Assembly: GCA_947496865.1 (NCBI GenBank)
Contig: CANMEE010000002.1
Coordinates: 1,009,825 to 1,073,824 of the forward strand
Length of the DNA: 64,000 nt
Reading direction: 5' to 3'
Source: an uncultured Sphingomonadaceae bacterium
Lineage (GTDB): Bacteria > Pseudomonadota > Alphaproteobacteria > Sphingomonadales > Sphingomonadaceae
The stretch's first letter is position 1; each line of letters opens with the position of its first letter. Below the pieces are notes generated by a model. It saw nothing but the letters and a program-made list of their open reading frames with translations, did not search any database and was not told the DNA's origin. Positions 47,262-55,646 of the stretch are shown piece by piece. A program made the position numbers and the translations under genes.

Positions 47262-47852
47262 ATGCTTAGCAAGTTTACCAAATTTTTGGCGGTACCGGTA
47301 TTGGCCCTCGCGCTGAGCGCCTGTGGCATCAACAGTGTTCCAACAGCAGAAGAGCAAGCCAAGGCCAAATGGGCCGATGTCGAGAGCACCTATCAACGCC
47401 GTGCCGATTTGATTCCGAATCTGGTGGAAACGGTAAAAGGTTTTGCAGCACAAGAGCAGGACACGCTCACCGCTGTCGTCGAAGCCCGCGCAAAAGCGAC
47501 CTCCATTCAAGTCAGCGCCGATGATTTAGGCGACGCCTCGAAAATTCAAGAATATGCCGCAGCGCAAGGGCAGCTTTCGCAAGGCCTTGGCCGTCTATTG
47601 GCAACCGTTGAAGCCTATCCTGATCTCAAATCCAATCAGAACTTTCTGGCCTTGCAAAGCCAGCTGGAAGGGACGGAAAACCGCATTAATGTGGCACGCC
47701 GGGATTATAATGAAGCGGTCCGGCAATATAATACAACCATCCGAACCTTCCCCGATATTATCGGCGCAAAGATTATCCACGGCGCAGAGCCGATGGAGCC
47801 ATTTGCGGCCACGACTGAAGGCGCGGATGAAGCACCAACGGTTGCTTTTTAA
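47262..47852 (+). CDS. LemA family lipoprotein
   Basis: A 196-residue LemA protein with a lipoprotein signal (LSACG). The family helix pair is clear: WADVESTYQRRADLIPNLVETVKGFAAQEQDTL, then SNQNFLALQSQLEGTENRINVARRDYNEAVRQYN, and TFPDIIGAK near the end. The ATG at 47262 is selected because GAGGGAG precedes it. LemA genes are often followed by TPM-domain genes, as here; a joint envelope role is inferred from that pairing only. Confidence 0.93.
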   Translation: MLSKFTKFLAVPVLALALSACGINSVPTAEEQAKAKWADVESTYQRRADLIPNLVETVKGFAAQEQDTLTAVVEARAKATSIQVSADDLGDASKIQEYAAAQGQLSQGLGRLLATVEAYPDLKSNQNFLALQSQLEGTENRINVARRDYNEAVRQYNTTIRTFPDIIGAKIIHGAEPMEPFAATTEGADEAPTVAF

Positions 47853-47995
47853 GGTGTAATCGCAGCCTTCAACTATGATGGCTATTATTGTTTCTGGCTG
47901 CGACCAATCCTCCGGATACTTAGGCAGTTCCGGCCCCAGCCGGGCAGCTGGCTGATAAGGACGTTCTTCGCATAAAATTGGAAAAGGCTAATATC

Positions 47996-48799
47996 ATGAA
48001 GGTAATACGCAGCATCTGTTTGTTGATAGCCTGCGCCTTGGCCGTTCCGGCGGCCGCTCAGAATTTCCCCGATCTGACGGGCCAAATTGTAGATCAGGCA
48101 AACTTGCTTGATCCTGCCCAAGAGGCCGCGCTTACAGCCAAACTGGAAGCGCTGGAAACAAACTCAAATCGGCAAATGGTTGTCGCCACAATATCCAGTT
48201 TGGAAGGCTATGATATTGCCGACTATGGCTATCAGCTGGGCCGGAAATGGGGCATCGGCCAAGATGGCGATGGTGAAACCGAAAAAGACAATGGTATCAT
48301 ATTGCTGATCGCCCCCAATGATCGCAAGGTCCGCATTGAAGTAGGTTATGGATTGGAAGGCATTATGACCGATGCCTTGTCCGCTATGATCATTCAGAAC
48401 GCTATATTACCCCAGTTTCGCAATGATGACATGCCAGCGGGCATAACAGCTGGCGTGGATGCAATCACGTCTCAGCTAATGCTGCCCGAAGAGGAAGCAC
48501 GCGCTTTTGCTTCACAGGCAGCCAGCCAACAACGCGAGCGCTCTAATGACGGCGAAGGCGGATTAGCTATATTTTGGATCGTGGTGATGATCGTTATTTT
48601 CATTATGTCGGTCTCCAACTCGCGGGGCGGCAAACGCTATCGTGGCGGCGCCGGCCCGGTTGTTATCTGGGGCGGTGGTGGCTCGAGCGGATGGGGCAGC
48701 TCCAGCGGAGGATTTGGTGGCGGCGGCGGTTTTGGCGGCGGTGGCTTTAGCGGCGGAGGCGGCAGTTTTGGCGGTGGCGGCGCATCGGGAGGATGGTAA
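47996..48799 (+). CDS. TPM-domain protein with glycine-rich tail
   Basis: 267 residues: a signal peptide (cut near AVPAAAQ), a TPM domain (FPDLTGQIVDQANLLDPAQE, later DNGIILLIAPNDRKVRIEVGYGLEG), a membrane segment near 200 (FWIVVMIVIFIM) and a low-complexity tail of GGGFGG-like repeats. The TPM domain is thus periplasmic and the glycine tail cytoplasmic. The ATG at 47996 is chosen; an in-frame TTG 18 bp earlier is ignored. Its stop overlaps the next start (TAATG). Confidence 0.9.
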   Translation: MKVIRSICLLIACALAVPAAAQNFPDLTGQIVDQANLLDPAQEAALTAKLEALETNSNRQMVVATISSLEGYDIADYGYQLGRKWGIGQDGDGETEKDNGIILLIAPNDRKVRIEVGYGLEGIMTDALSAMIIQNAILPQFRNDDMPAGITAGVDAITSQLMLPEEEARAFASQAASQQRERSNDGEGGLAIFWIVVMIVIFIMSVSNSRGGKRYRGGAGPVVIWGGGGSSGWGSSSGGFGGGGGFGGGGFSGGGGSFGGGGASGGW

Positions 48800-49485
48800 T
48801 GAAAAAAGTAAATCAGCTTTCTGAAGCAGATCACAAACTGGTCACCGCGGCGGTTAGTGAAGCAGAGAAATCCACCGATGGCGAGATTGTTACCATCGTT
48901 ACGGATCTGTCGGACAAATATCATGATGCGGGATTGCAATGGGCTATCGGCATCACTTTTTTATTCCTGTCTTCGCTCGCAATTTTTCCTGCTTTTTATC
49001 AATCCATCATCATGGGACTATTTGGTGGTTGGGAACAGGATTTCACGACGCCGGGTGAACAGATGGCGGTTCTGTTCATTGCCAGCGTCGCCTTGTTTTT
49101 GGTCATGCGCTATGTCTTCGCTTGGATGCCCTTGCGACTTTTTGTCACCCCGAAAAGCACCAAACAACGCCGTGTCCGCAAGCGCGCGATTGATTTCTTC
49201 AAAGTTGGCGCAGAACGCCGCACCATGGGCCTGACGGGCATATTAATTTACGTGTCCCTTTCAGAGCATCGCGCTGAAATCGTAGCTGACGAAGCGATTG
49301 CGCAGAAAGTCTCACCGGAAGTCTGGGGCGAGGCGATGGTTGCGCTGATCGACGAGGTCCGCGCTGGCCGCCCTGGTGAAGGCATGGCAGCGGCTGTACG
49401 GCATGTTGGTGTGGTGCTGAAAGAGCATTTTCCCAAAACCGATAAAAATCCAAATGAACTGCCCGATCGGTTGATTGAAATTTGA
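48799..49485 (+). CDS. TPM-domain membrane protein
   Basis: 228 residues with an N-terminal TPM half (KLVTAAVSEAEKSTDGEIVTIV), two hydrophobic segments (about 50-75 and 90-115), then the remaining cytoplasmic portion (RRTMGLTGILIYVSLSEHRAEIVADEAIA). Its ATG shares a base with the preceding TPM gene's stop, so LemA, TPM-1 and TPM-2 act as one unit. No enzymatic activity is assigned. Confidence 0.88.
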   Translation: MKKVNQLSEADHKLVTAAVSEAEKSTDGEIVTIVTDLSDKYHDAGLQWAIGITFLFLSSLAIFPAFYQSIIMGLFGGWEQDFTTPGEQMAVLFIASVALFLVMRYVFAWMPLRLFVTPKSTKQRRVRKRAIDFFKVGAERRTMGLTGILIYVSLSEHRAEIVADEAIAQKVSPEVWGEAMVALIDEVRAGRPGEGMAAAVRHVGVVLKEHFPKTDKNPNELPDRLIEI

Positions 49486-50024
49486 GTAGCAGAGACACTC
49501 ACTTCCCAGATTCCGACGCTTCCGTTGAAACCATGTGGGAAGGCCGCTTCATCACGGCCAAGCGCCAGGGCCGCTGGGAATATGTCTCGCGCAGCCGGGG
49601 CATAAGGGCCGCTGTGATTTTAGCAATTGATGACGGTCATGTGCTGCTGGTCGAACAATATCGCGTCCCACTTGGCAAAAATTGCATCGAACTGCCGGCT
49701 GGTCTTGTGGGCGATGATGACGACAACAGCGACGAACAAAGCTCGCTAGCGGCCAGCCGCGAACTGGAAGAAGAGACCGGTTATCGCGCTACAGAAATGG
49801 AAGATTGCGGTGAGTTTTATTCGTCCCCCGGTATGGTGTCTGAGAGCTTTTCTCTGTTCAAAGCACGTGGCTTAACCAAGGTCGGAGAAGGCGGTGGCGT
49901 CGCCGGAGAGAATATCACCGTCCACCGCATTGCATTGGAGGAATTGGGCAGTTTTATAGATCAGAAGCGCGCTGAAGGCGCAGCAATCGACGTTAAACTA
50001 TTGTTACTTCTCCAACCCAGATAA
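49482..50024 (+). CDS. NUDIX hydrolase, ADP-ribose pyrophosphatase-like
   Basis: A 180-residue NUDIX enzyme. The box is seen as AGLVGDDDDNSDEQSSLAASRELEEETGY, a little longer than usual between the glycine and first Glu, with the three catalytic Glu in RELEEETG. VLLVEQYRVPLGKNCIELPAG and YSSPGMVSESFSLF fit the ADP-sugar branch. The TTG start at 49482 overlaps the TPM gene stop (TTGA); ATG 49533 would trim 17 residues. Confidence 0.88.
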   Translation: MSSRDTHFPDSDASVETMWEGRFITAKRQGRWEYVSRSRGIRAAVILAIDDGHVLLVEQYRVPLGKNCIELPAGLVGDDDDNSDEQSSLAASRELEEETGYRATEMEDCGEFYSSPGMVSESFSLFKARGLTKVGEGGGVAGENITVHRIALEELGSFIDQKRAEGAAIDVKLLLLLQPR

Positions 50025-50033
50025 GCAAAAAAC

Positions 50034-50312
50034 CTACCGGAAATTATCGGCATAAGCCTGCAATTTCAATGTCTTGTTGGGCGTTGGCACGATAGAATAG
50101 GCGATGCCATATTTGTCGGCATAAGCCTTTGCAGCATCCACCGTCGGAAACTTCATCTGCACTTGACGCTGGGTATCACCAGACCCAGCCCAACCGGTCA
50201 ATGCATCGGCCTTGCGCGCTTCGGAGGGTTCAAATTCCAGCATCCATTTGTCCGTCAGCGCCCTGCCCGACTGCATTGCATTCATAGGGTTTTGATAAAT
50301 CCGTGCGGCCAT
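50034..50312 (-). CDS. complex I accessory subunit, NDUFS4-like (ETC_C1)
   Basis: A 92-residue homologue of the mitochondrial NDUFS4 (18 kDa) subunit of NADH dehydrogenase, a small accessory subunit typical of alphaproteobacteria. It shows ARIYQNPMNAMQSGRA, WMLEFEPSEARKADALTGWAGSGDT and AYADKYGIAYSIVP. The ATG at 50312 has AAGGAAA just before it, so a longer in-frame start is rejected. Confidence 0.93.
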   Translation of the reverse strand: MAARIYQNPMNAMQSGRALTDKWMLEFEPSEARKADALTGWAGSGDTQRQVQMKFPTVDAAKAYADKYGIAYSIVPTPNKTLKLQAYADNFR

Positions 50313-50338
50313 CACAATTTCCTTAGTAGATGAGCGTC

Positions 50339-51352
50339 TCAATAAGCGCGTGAAATTGCAAATTCAACTGCTTCGGTCATTGCGGCCGTTGCCTTGCCCG
50401 ACGGAAAGATGCCCAGCGCGTCAATAGCCCGCTGTCCATAATGGCGCGCGCGGGAAATTGTGTCATCAATCGCACCGGTTTTCTTGAGCAATCCGGTTGC
50501 ATAAGCCAGATCATCATCGGTGATTTTATGGCCGATAATCGCATCTTTCCAGAATTTGCGATCCTCTTCACTCCCGCGTGCATAGGCAAAAATAACGGGC
50601 AGTGTCACCTTGCCTTCCCGGAAATCATCACCGGCATCTTTGCCCATAGTTTCGCTATCGGATGAATAGTCAATCGCGTCGTCCACCAGTTGAAAAGCAA
50701 TACCTAGGTTCCGGCCATATGAATCGAGCGCCAATTCCGTCTCTTCATCACGTTCTGCAACGACCGCAGAGATTCGACTCGCGGCGGCAAACAGAGCCGC
50801 CGTCTTTGATCCAATGATATCGAGATATCGATCTTCACTGGTATCAATTTTGCGCTGAGCAGTGAGCTGGTTAACCTCGCCCTCGGCAATAATTGCTGAC
50901 GCGCTGGACAGGATTTTCAAAACTTTGAGTGAGCCATCTTCAACCATCAACTCAAAAGACCGGCTGAACAGAAAGTCGCCAACCAATACAGTTGCCGGAT
51001 TGCCGAAAACCAGATTCGCCGTTTTTTTGCCGCGCCTGAGATCAGACCCGTCAACAACATCATCATGCAATAAAGTGGCTGTGTGGATAAACTCTACCGC
51101 CGCAGCCAGTTTATAATGGCGATTGCCTTCATATCCGATTAGTTTTGCAGCGGCCAGCGTGAGCATAGGACGCATTCTCTTGCCACCGCCAGCGATCAAA
51201 TGACCTGCCAATTCCGGGATCAAAGGGATTTCGGACTGCATACGGTCCAAAATGACACTGTTCACGTGATTCATATCGCTGGCGACAAGCGCCATAAGCG
51301 GTTCTAGCGACGGGGCGGCTTCACGCCCCAAATGATGGACTGTTGCAGACAT
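50339..51352 (-). CDS. polyprenyl diphosphate synthase (ubiquinone side chain)
   Basis: A trans-prenyltransferase building the long isoprenoid tail for quinones. The 337 residues include LIAGGGKRMRPML, the first aspartate-rich motif in LLHDDVVDGSDLRRGKK and the second in FQLVDDAIDYSSD. The product chain length (octa- or decaprenyl; sphingomonads usually have Q-10) cannot be fixed by eye. The ATG at 51352 is chosen because an upstream extension has no family-like sequence. It is divergent from the chorismate mutase gene. Confidence 0.92.
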   Translation of the reverse strand: MSATVHHLGREAAPSLEPLMALVASDMNHVNSVILDRMQSEIPLIPELAGHLIAGGGKRMRPMLTLAAAKLIGYEGNRHYKLAAAVEFIHTATLLHDDVVDGSDLRRGKKTANLVFGNPATVLVGDFLFSRSFELMVEDGSLKVLKILSSASAIIAEGEVNQLTAQRKIDTSEDRYLDIIGSKTAALFAAASRISAVVAERDEETELALDSYGRNLGIAFQLVDDAIDYSSDSETMGKDAGDDFREGKVTLPVIFAYARGSEEDRKFWKDAIIGHKITDDDLAYATGLLKKTGAIDDTISRARHYGQRAIDALGIFPSGKATAAMTEAVEFAISRAY

Positions 51353-51481
51353 ATCCCATGCGATGTGGCAAGGGAACATGGATAAGGCAAGTGAAATCCA
51401 AGCAACAGCAGGTGAAGTTTGCAAAACTTGCGTGGAAGTCTATCAACGGGAAAATCAATAAGGGAAATCAGGTAGCTATCC

Positions 51482-51766
51482 ATGGACGACAAGCTCAAGC
51501 AATATCGCCAAAGCATCAATAATATCGACGCCGCGTTGGTCTTCATGCTGGCAGAGCGTTTCAAAGTTACCCAAGCTGTTGGCGAATATAAAGCGGCAAA
51601 CAAGCTACCGCCGGCTGATCCGTCGCGTGAGAAGGAACAAATTGCCCGCTTGCGGCAGCTTGCCAGCGATGCAGATCTTGATCCTGAATTTTCGGAAAAA
51701 TTTCTGCGTTTCATCATCGATGAAGTCATTCGCCACCATGAACAGATTCGCGAAGACGCGCGCTAG
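51482..51766 (+). CDS. chorismate mutase, AroQ type
   Basis: A monofunctional 94-residue AroQ helical enzyme converting chorismate to prephenate for Phe and Tyr synthesis. The core is QSINNIDAALVFMLAERFKVTQAVGEYKA, with DPSREKEQIARLRQLA and the final FSEKFLRFIIDEVIRHHEQIR. It converges on the FAD monooxygenase gene, with 8 bp between stops. Confidence 0.92.
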   Translation: MDDKLKQYRQSINNIDAALVFMLAERFKVTQAVGEYKAANKLPPADPSREKEQIARLRQLASDADLDPEFSEKFLRFIIDEVIRHHEQIREDAR

Positions 51767-51774
51767 ACATATTT

Positions 51775-52980
51775 TTATCGGATGGGCTTTAGTCCCAAAA
51801 CGCCTGATACAGTGCGGGTTATAAAACCGCGCACCAACGGCCATCTGGCGAAGTAATGGATCGTCAAATCGCGGATCAATGGCAAAAATCTGCCGTTTGA
51901 TTGATAGAGCGGCGTGAACATCACGCTAAGCGTTTGATAGAGTTTGATATGGAATGACCGCGAACGGCGATAACGCCTAGATAAGTAGTTAAGATCAACC
52001 GCATCCTCCATCGCCGTGGCCAGGGCACTGGCATCTATTAGAGCCATATTGGCCCCCTGCCCCAATTGCGGACTGGTGCAATGCCAACTGTCACCAACAT
52101 GATATAAGCGCTTGGAGCTTTCCGCGCGGCCAGTACGATGCCCATAAACAGCCATGGTCAGATCATCCATCGATCCGATTTGCGCAACAAAGGGTTCCGC
52201 CTCTGGCCAGAGCTTGCAAAACTCGTCTCGAAAACTCTCGATTCCAGCTTTGATAACATAGTCAGCATTTTCGGGTTTTTCAGACCAGAATATGGCGGCT
52301 CCCTGATTACCCGTGGCCGGATTGATACCGGCCGGCATGATCCCTGCCATTTTACGGGCATACAAATAACGTTGATCCAATGCATTCGGCATGACGCTAT
52401 GATCTGCAGGTATATCGACGGTAGCCCAAAATGCGCCGTAGCTGAGTCTCCGGACACGGCCCGTTGCTAACGGACTGCGCGCGCCGCTGGCGTCAATCAG
52501 CAAATCAAATGGCTCACCTGCGATATCGCCCACAAAAACGGGTTGAATAGTCGAATCCATTTCTTTTACACCGACAAGCTTGCTGTTCACGACTATCGGG
52601 ATACCCATCTCCTCCACGGCGTCCATCAGCACCTGGAAAAGACTGGCGCGGTGAATACCTAAAGCAGATACAGGATTGCGGGTATGTTTATATCTCATGT
52701 CCAGCGCCCGGCGATTATTGTGGACAGAAATCCCATTTAGTTGATGGACCGGGCTCGCGCGTTGCTTGATCTCATGCAGCAAATCCAGCGATTGTAATAT
52801 TTGCTGTCCTGACGGTTGAATAAGCAAGCCCGACCCGAGTGGCTTGGGTTGAGAAAAACGCTCAAACAGCGTTACAGCGTGCCCTTGCCGCGCAAGAAAC
52901 AGAGCCGATGCCAAGCCGCCTGGCCCACACCCGATTATCGCGATATTTTGTGCCGCTAGCCCCAACTCTTTGATGCCCAA
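51775..52980 (-). CDS. FAD-dependent monooxygenase
   Basis: A group A flavoprotein hydroxylase of 401 residues. The Rossmann FAD motif is IGCGPGGLASALFLARQGH with an acid at the strand end (FERF). The second FAD motif is GDSWHCTSPQLGQGANMALIDA. The substrate is unknown; UbiH-like and phenolic hydroxylases share this architecture. The only usable start is a TTG at 52980 preceded in frame by a stop. It lies just downstream of the kinase gene on the same strand, separated by 25 bp. Confidence 0.87.
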   Translation of the reverse strand: MGIKELGLAAQNIAIIGCGPGGLASALFLARQGHAVTLFERFSQPKPLGSGLLIQPSGQQILQSLDLLHEIKQRASPVHQLNGISVHNNRRALDMRYKHTRNPVSALGIHRASLFQVLMDAVEEMGIPIVVNSKLVGVKEMDSTIQPVFVGDIAGEPFDLLIDASGARSPLATGRVRRLSYGAFWATVDIPADHSVMPNALDQRYLYARKMAGIMPAGINPATGNQGAAIFWSEKPENADYVIKAGIESFRDEFCKLWPEAEPFVAQIGSMDDLTMAVYGHRTGRAESSKRLYHVGDSWHCTSPQLGQGANMALIDASALATAMEDAVDLNYLSRRYRRSRSFHIKLYQTLSVMFTPLYQSNGRFLPLIRDLTIHYFARWPLVRGFITRTVSGVLGLKPIR

Positions 52981-53005
52981 TCATCTTCGATACCGCGCCT
53001 TGATA

Positions 53006-54322
53006 TCAAGGACTGACGATCGATTTGGGCAAGCATAATCTTACCATCAATCCGCCAAGATCTTCGCTTTCTTCCAGCGACACCATTCCCTGATAGATTT
53101 CAGCCACATCGCGCACAATGGCCAAACCAAGACCAGTGCCCGGCTTACCGGTATCAAGGCGCACACCGCGGTCGAATATACGTTGGCGCTCTTCTGCTGG
53201 GATGCCCATACCGTCATCCTCAATCAGCAATTCGACAAACTCATCACTGGTTTCCACTGTCACAAAGACACTGCCGCCGCCATATTTCGCGGCATTTTCA
53301 ACCAGATTGCCGATCATTTCGTCCAGATCCTGACGCTCGACGGAGACGACAGCATCCTGATCACCATCAATATCAATGCGAACATGCTTGTAAAGCCGGC
53401 CCACCGCGCGTTCCACGGCCTGTAGGCTTGGCCAGACACGAGCGCGGCTATGCGCATGACCGCGACGGCCAACGGCCCGCGCGCGGGCAAGATGATGGTC
53501 CACCTGACGACGCATAACACCCGATTCCCGGATGACGGTATCGGCGAGATCGTCCGCCTTTGCCGTAGCGCTGTTCATGATAACCGTAAGCGGCGTTTTT
53601 AGCGCATGCGCCAGATTACCGGCGTGCCGTCGCGCTTCTTCTGCCTGTTTCTCATTATGATCGAGCAGCTCGTTTAGCTCATCGACCATCGGTGTTACTT
53701 CATTGGGCATGGGCTCGCTGACCCGCTTTTGCTGGCCATTGCGCATTTCGCCAATTGCTTTGCGAATCTTGCGCAGTGGCCAGAGACCATAAAGCGTCTG
53801 CAATGCAGCCATACCGATCAACCCAAGCGCCAGCAGCAAAAAGCTGTTGACCAATATGGACCGTATTTCATTGACCTGGGCGTCAAGACCTTCCCTGCTT
53901 TGGGCGACCTGAAACGACCATCGCACCTCTGAATCGGGTAAAATTACGCTACGCTCTGCGATCCGCAACGGTTCCTCTGCAAATTGATCGCTTTCATAAA
54001 GATGGGTTTCCAGGTCTTCATGGGGTGTTACTTGCTCCAATGTCCGATCCCACAGCGAGCGAGAGGCCCAATCTTCATAGCCTTCACCGCTAATCTGCCA
54101 ATATGATCCGCTATTGGGTTCCAGAAACCGTTGCTCGCCAAGTGGACGATTGAACAATATCTCTCCATCAGGTCCAATTTCCGCCGACGCAATCATGGCC
54201 GTCAGTGAATATTCCAACTGATTATCGAAATTTCGGGTCACCGCATTAACGAGCACCCGATCCAGCGCCACGCCACCACCCAATAGCAGCACAACAATCC
54301 AAGCGGCCGCGATACCGATCAT
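53006..54322 (-). CDS. sensor histidine kinase of a PhoQ-like system
   Basis: 438 residues or more. Two membrane segments (about 1-20 and 150-170) flank a periplasmic sensor, followed by HAMP-like helices, a HisKA box with the phosphoacceptor His in AGNLAHALKTPLTVIMN, and a HATPase domain (NLVENAAKYGG, DDGMGIP, GTGLGLAIV). The ATG at 54322 gives almost no cytoplasmic head. The frame is open back to a CTG that overlaps the regulator's stop by 4 bp, which would add about 32 residues ending GSLSRRM, a more natural N terminus. The regulator gene is directly upstream. Confidence 0.9.
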   Translation of the reverse strand: MIGIAAAWIVVLLLGGGVALDRVLVNAVTRNFDNQLEYSLTAMIASAEIGPDGEILFNRPLGEQRFLEPNSGSYWQISGEGYEDWASRSLWDRTLEQVTPHEDLETHLYESDQFAEEPLRIAERSVILPDSEVRWSFQVAQSREGLDAQVNEIRSILVNSFLLLALGLIGMAALQTLYGLWPLRKIRKAIGEMRNGQQKRVSEPMPNEVTPMVDELNELLDHNEKQAEEARRHAGNLAHALKTPLTVIMNSATAKADDLADTVIRESGVMRRQVDHHLARARAVGRRGHAHSRARVWPSLQAVERAVGRLYKHVRIDIDGDQDAVVSVERQDLDEMIGNLVENAAKYGGGSVFVTVETSDEFVELLIEDDGMGIPAEERQRIFDRGVRLDTGKPGTGLGLAIVRDVAEIYQGMVSLEESEDLGGLMVRLCLPKSIVSP

Positions 54323-54417
54323 CCGGCGGCTTAACGACCCTGTCGTTTGTGTGCCTAACGGGGGGGTTGGCTGGTTATCTGCTTCATCAGTCGGAAGGTC
54401 TATTTTGCTTGTCTCAT

Positions 54418-55083
54418 TCAGCTGTCAGGATCCTCTAGACTATATCCCAGCCCCCTGATGGTCGAAATGACGTCCGCGCCCAGTTTTTTGCGGATGCGTG
54501 TCACGAACACTTCGATTGTGTTCGAATCACGGTCAAAGTCCTGATCGTAAATATGCTCGATCAGTTCGGTTCGAGATACGACCTTACCTTTATGATGCAT
54601 CAGATAGGACAGAAGCTTATATTCCTGTGCCGTCAGTTTTACCGGACCGCCATCCAAGGTGACTTTGCCAGAACGCGTGTCCAGTCGAACAGCACCAGCG
54701 GTCAGTTCAGAAGACGCATTACCTGAGGCACGGCGGATAAGTGCGCGCAATCGAGCGATGAGTTCCTCGGTTTGGAATGGCTTGGCTAGATAATCATCGG
54801 CCCCCGCATCCAACCCTGCAACCTTGTCAGACCAGCTATCCCGAGCTGTTAAGACCAGAACCGGAAAATTCCGTTCTTCCTTACGCCAGCGGTCCAATAC
54901 GGTCAGGCCGTCAATTTCGGGCAGACCTAAATCAAGGATAACCGCATCATATTCTTCGGTCGAGCCCATGAAATGGCCATCTTCGCCATCGGTGGACAGA
55001 TCAATCGCATAGCCATTGCTTTCCAGCGTCGATTTCAGCTGCTGCCCCAATGTGGGTTCATCTTCAACTATAAGCACGCGCAT
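54418..55083 (-). CDS. OmpR-family response regulator
   Basis: 221 residues: a receiver domain with the phosphorylated Asp in VILDLGLPEIDG, the conserved Thr/Lys region (VLTARDS, YLAKPFQTEEL), then a winged helix (LTAQEYKLLSYLMHHKGKVVSRTELIEHIYD, SNTIEVFVTRIRKKLG). It resembles the PhoP/TctD subgroup. It pairs with the kinase immediately downstream; a PepSY-like secreted protein is encoded upstream, and its gap holds a palindrome. Confidence 0.94.
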   Translation of the reverse strand: MRVLIVEDEPTLGQQLKSTLESNGYAIDLSTDGEDGHFMGSTEEYDAVILDLGLPEIDGLTVLDRWRKEERNFPVLVLTARDSWSDKVAGLDAGADDYLAKPFQTEELIARLRALIRRASGNASSELTAGAVRLDTRSGKVTLDGGPVKLTAQEYKLLSYLMHHKGKVVSRTELIEHIYDQDFDRDSNTIEVFVTRIRKKLGADVISTIRGLGYSLEDPDS

Positions 55084-55110
55084 AAAGTTACTCCAGGAAA
55101 CCGGTTTTCA

Positions 55111-55134
55111 TGATGATATAGCTATATCACCATC
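55111..55134. promoter_or_regulatory. palindromic operator candidate before the response regulator
   Basis: The perfect 14 bp palindrome GATATAGCTATATC (55115-55128) sits within a wider imperfect dyad (TGATG ... CATCA), 28 bp before the regulator's start. It may be its own binding site. Confidence 0.4.
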
Positions 55135-55166
55135 ATTAAATCCCACAATGATAAAGAGAAAACGAC

Positions 55167-55475
55167 TTAGCGGCGCTCACGGATAATGGCTCCAGTGCGG
55201 CCATCAACATCCACAAAGATGACATGGCCTTTCTGGATAAATTTCAGTCGATAGACCTGCGCTGATGGGTCATATTCAGGACCCAAATACTGGCTTCCTG
55301 CCATTCTTGGCAAAACTTTATTCTCAATCGAACGCAAAGATTTGCCTTTACCGGCCATCATCTGCGCACGAGCCGCTTTCTGCTCGTTATCGCGTTGAAC
55401 GGCCTGAACAGGAACAGAGACTACAGCCAAGGATGTGGCAGCAATAAGCCCGGAAAGGAATAATTTTTTCAACAT
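55167..55475 (-). CDS. PepSY-like secreted protein
   Basis: 102 residues with a signal peptide (KKLFLSGLIAATSLAVVSVPVQA). The mature part has the PepSY pattern SLRSIENKVLPRMAGSQYLGPEY, then YRLKFIQKGHVIFVDVDGRTGAIIRERR. Such proteins often accompany two-component systems and may sense or modulate them in the periplasm. The ATG at 55475 is chosen over one 21 bp upstream to give a proper signal head. It lies 83 bp before the regulator on the same strand. Confidence 0.88.
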   Translation of the reverse strand: MLKKLFLSGLIAATSLAVVSVPVQAVQRDNEQKAARAQMMAGKGKSLRSIENKVLPRMAGSQYLGPEYDPSAQVYRLKFIQKGHVIFVDVDGRTGAIIRERR

Positions 55476-55646
55476 CAGCAGCTGTTTAGGCCTCATGCTT
55501 TTAACACCACGTGAACGACTGGTTCAGTTTTTAGCGGACTTTTATTCTTTCGACCCGTTTTACAATAGGTTTTTGTTTCCCCGTCAACCGCTTTTTATCA
55601 ATCACAAGGCTTGAGCCCGAGGACGCTTGGCCGTAACGCCGCTAAC

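Noticed and set aside
48637..48939. Minus-strand proline-rich open frame of 100 codons
   Set aside because: It is the mirror of the glycine-rich repeat tail of the TPM-domain protein on the plus strand.
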